The position numbers were made by a program, and so were the translations under genes. Shown piece after piece: positions 49,421 to 53,935 of a stretch of 53,935 nucleotides of DNA. Every line of letters begins with the position of its first letter. Position 1 is the first letter of the stretch. The stretch spans positions 1 to 53,935 of IMG/VR virus record IMGVR_UViG_3300048836_000129. One strand, 5' to 3'. The notes under the pieces were generated by a model. The model was not told the origin of the DNA, made no database searches, and was given only the letters and a program-made list of their open reading frames with translations. This DNA is from a virus.

Positions 49421-50052
49421 GCAAAACCGTTATTTTATCAGTTGTATATACAGAACCAGAATGGAATCAGACTCTTGAACGTATTGAGTGTTGCCATGAT
49501 TTCGACAAAGTTTTTGTTGATCGTGGCGGTGTAGGGTCTTTGGCGAAAGCCTACAATGACGGATTTAAGCAGATTCCATCAAATACCGACTATGTATGGT
49601 TTGTTTCAAATGTTTTGTTTGATCCTGAGATTTTAAAACGGCTTATCGGGAAAATGGGCGAAACAGGCTTTGCAGCGATTCATCCAAGCTTTGACAATTC
49701 CGATCATCTTTTTTGCAGATCAAACGGAAGCGATGATGTTCTTTCTGTCCCGTTCGTTGAGTTCACGGCTCCGATAGTTCGTTACGATGTCTTTAAAAAT
49801 CATATGCTTGACGAGGATATGCCCTATTGGGGCCATGATCTTGACTGGGGCAATCGTGTCAGGAATGCCGGATACAAGATAGGTGTTGATCATGGATGCA
49901 AGATTGGCCATGAATATATCCGCAATGCTGGATCGGAATGGCCGGACACGATTATCAGGCGAGAACTTAGAAAAAAAACAGATGGGCAAACAACAAGAGC
50001 CCTTGAAAGAAAATATGGGAAAAAATGGCGGGAGCTTTTAAAATGGACGTAA
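49417..50052 (+). CDS. Glycosyltransferase, GT2-like
   Basis: A 211-residue protein, ATGA-coupled. VVYTEPEWNQTLERIECC, VWFVSNVLFDPEIL and MPYWGHDLDWGNRVRNAGYK fit a GT-A fold, family 2 like. It may act after the GT4 enzyme in building a short glycan. Motif DXD is not certain (the best place is VLFD). Confidence 0.68.
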   Translation: MSKTVILSVVYTEPEWNQTLERIECCHDFDKVFVDRGGVGSLAKAYNDGFKQIPSNTDYVWFVSNVLFDPEILKRLIGKMGETGFAAIHPSFDNSDHLFCRSNGSDDVLSVPFVEFTAPIVRYDVFKNHMLDEDMPYWGHDLDWGNRVRNAGYKIGVDHGCKIGHEYIRNAGSEWPDTIIRRELRKKTDGQTTRALERKYGKKWRELLKWT

Positions 50053-50654
50053 AAGAAGTCTGGGCAAAAAACGATTATTACGACATGGCTGAACCATATA
50101 TGGATGCCCAATGGGATGAAATTATCTGGCCTAAGATAAAAGATCTTGATTTTTCAAATGTCATTGACCTTGCCGCCGGTCATGGGCGTAATAGTATGAA
50201 GCTGGCCCCCATTTCCAAAAAACTCACTATCGTTGACATTTGCCCGGAAAATATTGAATTTTGTTCGAACAGATTTAAAGACCTGAACAATATTAATTTT
50301 GCCGTTTGCGATGGCAAGACAATCCCGGTAAAATCAAAGAGCGTTTCCCTTATGTATTGCTTTGATGCAATGGTGCATTTCGATTCGGATACAGTTGAAT
50401 CCTATATAAAAGAGATGTCCAGGGTTTTAAAAAAAGGCGGGAACGCTTTCCTTCACTATTCTAACTGGTCAGGATTCTGCAATGATGACTGGAGATACAA
50501 TCCGCACGCCAGACATTATATGACGCAGGATTTTTTCAAGGCATTATGCCAAAAGTACGGGTTGACCATTCTTTCAACAGAGTTTCTAACATGGGGCGAA
50601 GATCCGGATTATAGATTTGAAGATCTTGACGCCGTTTCCGTCTTGGTGAAATGA
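50043..50654 (+). CDS. SAM-dependent methyltransferase
   Basis: A 203-residue protein with a GGGAG site; the start at 50043 lies inside the previous gene. VIDLAAGHGRNSMKLA is SAM-binding motif I, then LTIVDICPENIEFC and MYCFDAMVHF, and MSRVLKKGGNAFLHYS. It is a class I methyltransferase, probably methylating the sugar made by the cassette. The substrate is inferred. Confidence 0.82.
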   Translation: MDVKEVWAKNDYYDMAEPYMDAQWDEIIWPKIKDLDFSNVIDLAAGHGRNSMKLAPISKKLTIVDICPENIEFCSNRFKDLNNINFAVCDGKTIPVKSKSVSLMYCFDAMVHFDSDTVESYIKEMSRVLKKGGNAFLHYSNWSGFCNDDWRYNPHARHYMTQDFFKALCQKYGLTILSTEFLTWGEDPDYRFEDLDAVSVLVK

Positions 50655-51205
50655 TGCCAGGAATTGTGATCAGAAAAAACAAAGCGGTTTATTGGCCTAT
50701 CCCGAAGAATGCTTGCACGGCTATAAAACTACATCTTTGCAATTATATAGGGATTCCGGCTGGAGAAAATCCCCATGATGCACCGTTCGAATGGACTGAT
50801 GGCGTTATAGATGGATTTGATAATTTCGCAATCGTTCGGAATCCATATATCAGACTGTTTTCATTATGGAAAAATAAATGTATTATTGATGAAAGCCTTG
50901 ATATGAATGTATTTTCACGGTGGACAGATATTTTTTATCATGGAATATCTTTCCATGATTTTGTTCGGGGAATTGTATCAATTCCTGTGATGGAATCGGA
51001 CCCGCATTTCTCACCGCAGGTTATGCAAATGCCCGCTGATTGCGAAACAGTTAGGCTTATGGATATCAAGGCATTCATGAGGGGCATTCTTCCGATTGCA
51101 AACGATAGCGGCGATGATGACTGGAGAGAACATTACACCCCAGAACTCAAAAAAATCGTATCAAACCACTACAGAGAGGATTTCATTCGATTTGGATACG
51201 TGTAA
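50651..51205 (+). CDS. Sulfotransferase family protein
   Basis: A 184-residue protein, ATGA-coupled. VYWPIPKNACTAIKLHL is the 5'-phosphosulfate-binding loop and FAIVRNPYIRLFSLWKNK is the 3'-phosphate loop of PAPS-dependent sulfotransferases (family 2). It would sulfate a carbohydrate. The rest is shorter than usual but contiguous. Confidence 0.78.
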   Translation: MMPGIVIRKNKAVYWPIPKNACTAIKLHLCNYIGIPAGENPHDAPFEWTDGVIDGFDNFAIVRNPYIRLFSLWKNKCIIDESLDMNVFSRWTDIFYHGISFHDFVRGIVSIPVMESDPHFSPQVMQMPADCETVRLMDIKAFMRGILPIANDSGDDDWREHYTPELKKIVSNHYREDFIRFGYV

Positions 51206-51620
51206 AACCATATTGATTGATTGCGATGGCGTTTTAACAAATGGCAATCTGACCATTGACCATAACGGTGAAAAGCTTTTTAAGCAGTTTCATGTCCGAG
51301 ACGTTCGGGCAATCCGGGAGCTTGTGGCAAATGGATATGAGGTTGTAATCATTTCCGCTGACGACTGGCCCGGAATATTTCATTATGCTGAAAAAGTCGG
51401 TGCCGTTGTGCATATCGCCAAAGATAAATCGAACATCCCGTTTGAAAACTTTATAGCCATTGGTGACGACGCATGGGACGTTAAAATGTTGCGTAATGCT
51501 ACAATGGCATTTTGTCCCAACGATGCCGACAGGTCAGTTTTGCGAGTAAACGGAATCTATCGCCTTGAAAAAGATGGTGGTAAGGGCGTAATATCTGAAA
51601 TGATTGGTTACATTCTATGA
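51192..51620 (+). CDS. HAD phosphatase, KdsC-like
   Basis: A 142-residue protein. A TTG at 51192 is the likely start, after GAGGA; the frame is also open upstream. ILIDCDGVLTNGN is HAD motif I (D-x-D), IISADDWPG motif II-like, and IAIGDDAWDVKML motif IV. It resembles KDO-8-phosphate phosphatase (KdsC) and other sugar-acid phosphatases. It may make an activated or unusual sugar for the cassette. Confidence 0.75.
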   Translation: MDTCKTILIDCDGVLTNGNLTIDHNGEKLFKQFHVRDVRAIRELVANGYEVVIISADDWPGIFHYAEKVGAVVHIAKDKSNIPFENFIAIGDDAWDVKMLRNATMAFCPNDADRSVLRVNGIYRLEKDGGKGVISEMIGYIL

Positions 51621-52345
51621 TGGATGTTGTTTACACAATCGGAAATTTCGGGAAGCATGGAGACGGATTTGAACTCAGATATTCCTTGCGTTCTCTTGAA
51701 GAACAAGATTGGGTTAGGAATATCTATATTCTCGGTAATTGTCCTGATTTTTTGAAAAATGTAAAACATATTCCATGCCCTGACCATTACAGAAAAAGCA
51801 AAGATGCCAACATAATCAATAAGGTTTTGATGGCGTGTTCATATGATGTATCCGATGATTTCATCGTGAATAGTGATGACCATTATATTTTAAAGAAAAT
51901 AGATCGTGAAGAACTCGGACCATGGATTGAAAATTCCAATGTGAAAGAACAGGCCCTAAAAAAACGATTTTCATCGACATGGGCATTGCGCCTGATTGAG
52001 ACAGAAAACTGGTGCAAGAAAAACGGATATCATGGTGGCATATTCCAGAGTCATATTCCGTATGTTGTTAATAAAACGAAATATCAGCGCACTATGTGTT
52101 CCGTACCATGGGCACAAGATAACGGTTTGCTGACCCATGTATATCAAATGATCGAATGCCCGGAAGCTGAAATTGAGCCGGAAGGGTTCACGGTACGAAT
52201 CCACGAACAATTGACAAATATCAATACCGTGGATTCAATGCTAAAAAAGGCTACATTTCTGAACCACAATGATCATGGATTGAGCAACGCCTTGAAAGAT
52301 TGGCTTATTCAAAGATTCCCAAAAAAATCAAAGTGGGAAAAATGA
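51617..52345 (+). CDS. Stealth-family-like sugar-phosphotransferase
   Basis: A 242-residue protein, ATGA-coupled. FELRYSLRSLEEQDWVRNIYILGNCP and DDFIVNSDDHYILKK match the first two conserved regions of Stealth proteins, which transfer sugar-phosphates onto polysaccharides. Last gene of the glycan cassette; its stop overlaps the next structural gene. Confidence 0.75.
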   Translation: MMDVVYTIGNFGKHGDGFELRYSLRSLEEQDWVRNIYILGNCPDFLKNVKHIPCPDHYRKSKDANIINKVLMACSYDVSDDFIVNSDDHYILKKIDREELGPWIENSNVKEQALKKRFSSTWALRLIETENWCKKNGYHGGIFQSHIPYVVNKTKYQRTMCSVPWAQDNGLLTHVYQMIECPEAEIEPEGFTVRIHEQLTNINTVDSMLKKATFLNHNDHGLSNALKDWLIQRFPKKSKWEK

Positions 52346-52836
52346 GCGCAAAAGTAAAACGCAAAAATCCCGATGCAATGAAACAACGCCTTGGAGTTTT
52401 ACGCGAAATAGCCACAAACGAGGTTGCGCTCGGATTTCCAAAAGGGAAAGCTCAGGCGTATTCAGGAAATGAACACCCCGGCTTTGAGGAAGAATGCCCA
52501 CAGGAAGTCGCAACCGTGGCGGCTAAAAATGAATACGGCATAGGAGTACCTCGAAGGCCCTTTATGTCGGCGTCACGGAATCAAATAGAATCCGAATGCA
52601 CACCCATAATGAAGGCCATGAGCCGAACAGGTGCAAGCGTGAAAGCGGCCTTGAATCTCATGAAAGCATCGGGAGAAAAGGGAAAATCAGTAATTCAGAA
52701 AAAAATCATTGACTTTTCTACTCCACCAAATAGCCAGAAAACGATAGATCTGAAGGGTGAAAACAATCCCCTTGTATGGACTGGCCACATGGTAAGATCC
52801 ACAACCTATGTTGTAAGAAAAAAAGGTAGATCATGA
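52342..52836 (+). CDS. Tail-completion / HK97 gp10-like protein
   Basis: A 164-residue basic protein starting MSAKVKRKNPDAMKQRLG; the ATG at 52342 overlaps the Stealth stop. GFEEECPQEVATVAAKNEYGIGVPRRPFMSASRNQ matches the PRPF signature of phage tail-completion or neck proteins. It marks the return to structural genes after the glycan cassette. Confidence 0.75.
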   Translation: MSAKVKRKNPDAMKQRLGVLREIATNEVALGFPKGKAQAYSGNEHPGFEEECPQEVATVAAKNEYGIGVPRRPFMSASRNQIESECTPIMKAMSRTGASVKAALNLMKASGEKGKSVIQKKIIDFSTPPNSQKTIDLKGENNPLVWTGHMVRSTTYVVRKKGRS

Positions 52837-53297
52837 GCCTTGTTCAGATGTCATATTTTTCAAGCCTTGCGATAAGCTTTTACGAAATAGACGTTAATGT
52901 TTCGGATTATCAGTATGTTACGCAAGACGGCGAAGATAAAAGGGTTTTGTTCCAAGAGCGAACAATAAAGGCCGCTGTAGATCCTTCAAGATCAAAACAG
53001 ATGGAACGTATCTTTGGTGGATCTATAGGCAACGGGGATATCGGCGTTTACACATTAGATACCCTTTATATTTATGATTCAACAAACATCAATGAATTTG
53101 TCGGAATGAATTTTAATTTCGGGAACGATAATTTATTGTTTGCCGAGAATGAATCAGGAGATATAGGCCCAACTGGTCAGAGCTATGTTTATTATCAGGG
53201 CTTGATTTATAGAGTTTCAGAGGTTGCACAATGGGGACCGCAAATAAACGCCCGTGTTTATCTCTGCAAGCGGCATATGAAACAAGATGGACTGTAA
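52833..53297 (+). CDS. Hypothetical neck/tail protein
   Basis: A 154-residue protein, ATGA-coupled. QYVTQDGEDKRVLFQERTIKAAV and NGDIGVYTLDTLYIYDS are beta-rich and typical of small neck or tail-completion subunits. It follows a gp10-like gene, so a head-tail joining role is likely. Confidence 0.58.
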   Translation: MSLVQMSYFSSLAISFYEIDVNVSDYQYVTQDGEDKRVLFQERTIKAAVDPSRSKQMERIFGGSIGNGDIGVYTLDTLYIYDSTNINEFVGMNFNFGNDNLLFAENESGDIGPTGQSYVYYQGLIYRVSEVAQWGPQINARVYLCKRHMKQDGL

Positions 53298-53309
53298 AGG
53301 ATAAGGCCC

Positions 53310-53429
53310 ATGATTTATACGTATGGCGAAGACGGCGATTATATAATTCCAGGAAGATGGGGCGATGGTCAACAAGAACAAACATGCAATGCAAGTGTTT
53401 TGATTGGTACGAACATGCTTAGGATTTAA
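53310..53429 (+). CDS. Small hypothetical protein (39 aa)
   Basis: A 39-residue frame, MIYTYGEDGDYIIPGRWGDG..., with an AAAGGAT site and three bases before the next ATG. It has no recognised motif, and may be a small structural component. Confidence 0.45.
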   Translation: MIYTYGEDGDYIIPGRWGDGQQEQTCNASVLIGTNMLRI

Positions 53430-53431
53430 TT

Positions 53432-53935
53432 ATGAGCCGTGGGACATCCATACAAGAAATGTATACGACAATAGGGGCTATAATTTTAAGCTCAACAGGC
53501 CGCCCATGGTGGAAGCGTGGAGGGAAACAGGTCAAGTCTAATCAGCCATATTCCACTATATGGTTGAGCCCTTCGCGCCCATTAATGCACCAAGTTGTTG
53601 AGACATTAAATGATTCATCAATGTATCAAATCCCATGGATGCAAGGTATCATTGAATGTCAGGTTGAATTTTTCGGAAGCCGAGACAATGACACTCACAT
53701 GGATGCAGCCGAAAGGTTGAGAACATCGTTTTATCTTGCCGATAGAGAATGGGACTTGCACGAAATAGCAGGTATTTCAGGAGCTATTGAAATCGTCGAC
53801 ATTTCAGGGATGTTTCGTGAAGATATTGAGCCGAGATCTCAGGTAAGATTCAATTTATTCTGCAATCTGTCAACGGTCCGAGCTTTGGAAGGGCATGAAA
53901 TTTCGGATATTGATAATGTTGATGTGACAGTGACG
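53432..53935 (+). CDS. Neck-terminator gp12-like protein, 3' truncated
   Basis: A frame starting MSRGTSIQEMYTTIGAII that stays open to the window end, 168 codons. FGSRDNDTHMDAAERLRTSF and the following beta stretch resemble the LIC_12616/gp12-like neck-terminator family of myoviruses. It follows the gp10-like and neck genes, which fits. The C-terminal part is outside the window. Confidence 0.68.
   Translation, partial: MSRGTSIQEMYTTIGAIILSSTGRPWWKRGGKQVKSNQPYSTIWLSPSRPLMHQVVETLNDSSMYQIPWMQGIIECQVEFFGSRDNDTHMDAAERLRTSFYLADREWDLHEIAGISGAIEIVDISGMFREDIEPRSQVRFNLFCNLSTVRALEGHEISDIDNVDVTVT

Noticed and set aside
1-53935. CRISPR array, integrase or attachment site
   Set aside because: No regularly spaced repeats, no integrase motif and no repeat pair with a tRNA were found; a temperate life style is not supported.

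Overview
The window is part of a double-stranded DNA tailed-phage genome with a contractile-tail (myovirus) gene set. Recognisable parts are a terminase, a DUF1073-type portal, a MuF protein, a DUF2213 protease/scaffold, a DUF2184 major capsid protein, neck proteins, and a gp25/J/DUF2612 baseplate. It is not complete. It opens inside a spike gene and ends inside a neck-terminator gene, and the sheath, tube, tape-measure and baseplate-hub genes are absent, so the full genome is larger. No integrase, rRNA, tRNA or CRISPR array was seen. The host is probably a Gram-negative bacterium: the phage carries a Pal/OmpA-like lipoprotein, Sec signal peptides and surface-polysaccharide enzymes. DNA is AT-rich by eye; I did not compute composition and cannot name the host.

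Layout. (1) 1-9600: baseplate and tail fibres on the plus strand, including two large fibres that begin with Sec signal peptides, a beta-helix tailspike and a phospholipase A2-like protein. (2) 9589-10461: small minus-strand cassette, then a divergent promoter region. (3) 10598-31222: plus-strand early/middle region with many ATGA-overlapping small genes. It holds Rad52-like annealing protein and YqaJ exonuclease, an RlmN/Cfr-like radical SAM enzyme beside a structured RNA element, an SNF2-like helicase, a DNA methylase interrupted by an intein, ThyX, HNH endonucleases, an initiator-like gene with an apparent lambda-style origin inside it, DnaB-like helicase, SSB, DUF1064 nuclease, MazG-like enzymes and a muralytic enzyme. 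(4) 31243-33553: minus-strand accessory cassettes. (5) 33700-35088: lysis/envelope-like block with a Pal-like lipoprotein. (6) 35164-41226: packaging genes and a 1000-residue portal fused to polyvalent-protein domains, with a likely minus-strand non-coding RNA just upstream of the large terminase. (7) 41404-43613: minus-strand accessory cassette. (8) 43768-53935: head and neck genes, interrupted by a six-gene glycan-modification cassette at 48446-52345.

How the parts work together. Most minus-strand clusters have their own promoter, of a shared kind: TTGAC(A/T), a 16-nt spacer, and an extended -10 beginning TGATA or TGGTA. The same kind stands before the early plus-strand genes. A different motif (TTGAATAAA) precedes the rightward blocks at 33.7 kb and 43.8 kb. 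The early region supplies recombination, DNA methylation, nucleotide metabolism and replication; the late region supplies packaging and virion assembly. The glycan cassette, embedded between a head-tail connector gene and a tail-completion gene, suggests modification of the virion or the host surface.

The most unusual points are the glycan cassette, the promoter-to-terminator non-coding RNA by the terminase, the RNA element next to the RlmN-like gene, two hairpins with the same CTAACC loop upstream of start sites, a dnaX-type A AAA AAG slippery site in a small gene, an in-frame TGA followed by a hairpin, and the portal fusion.
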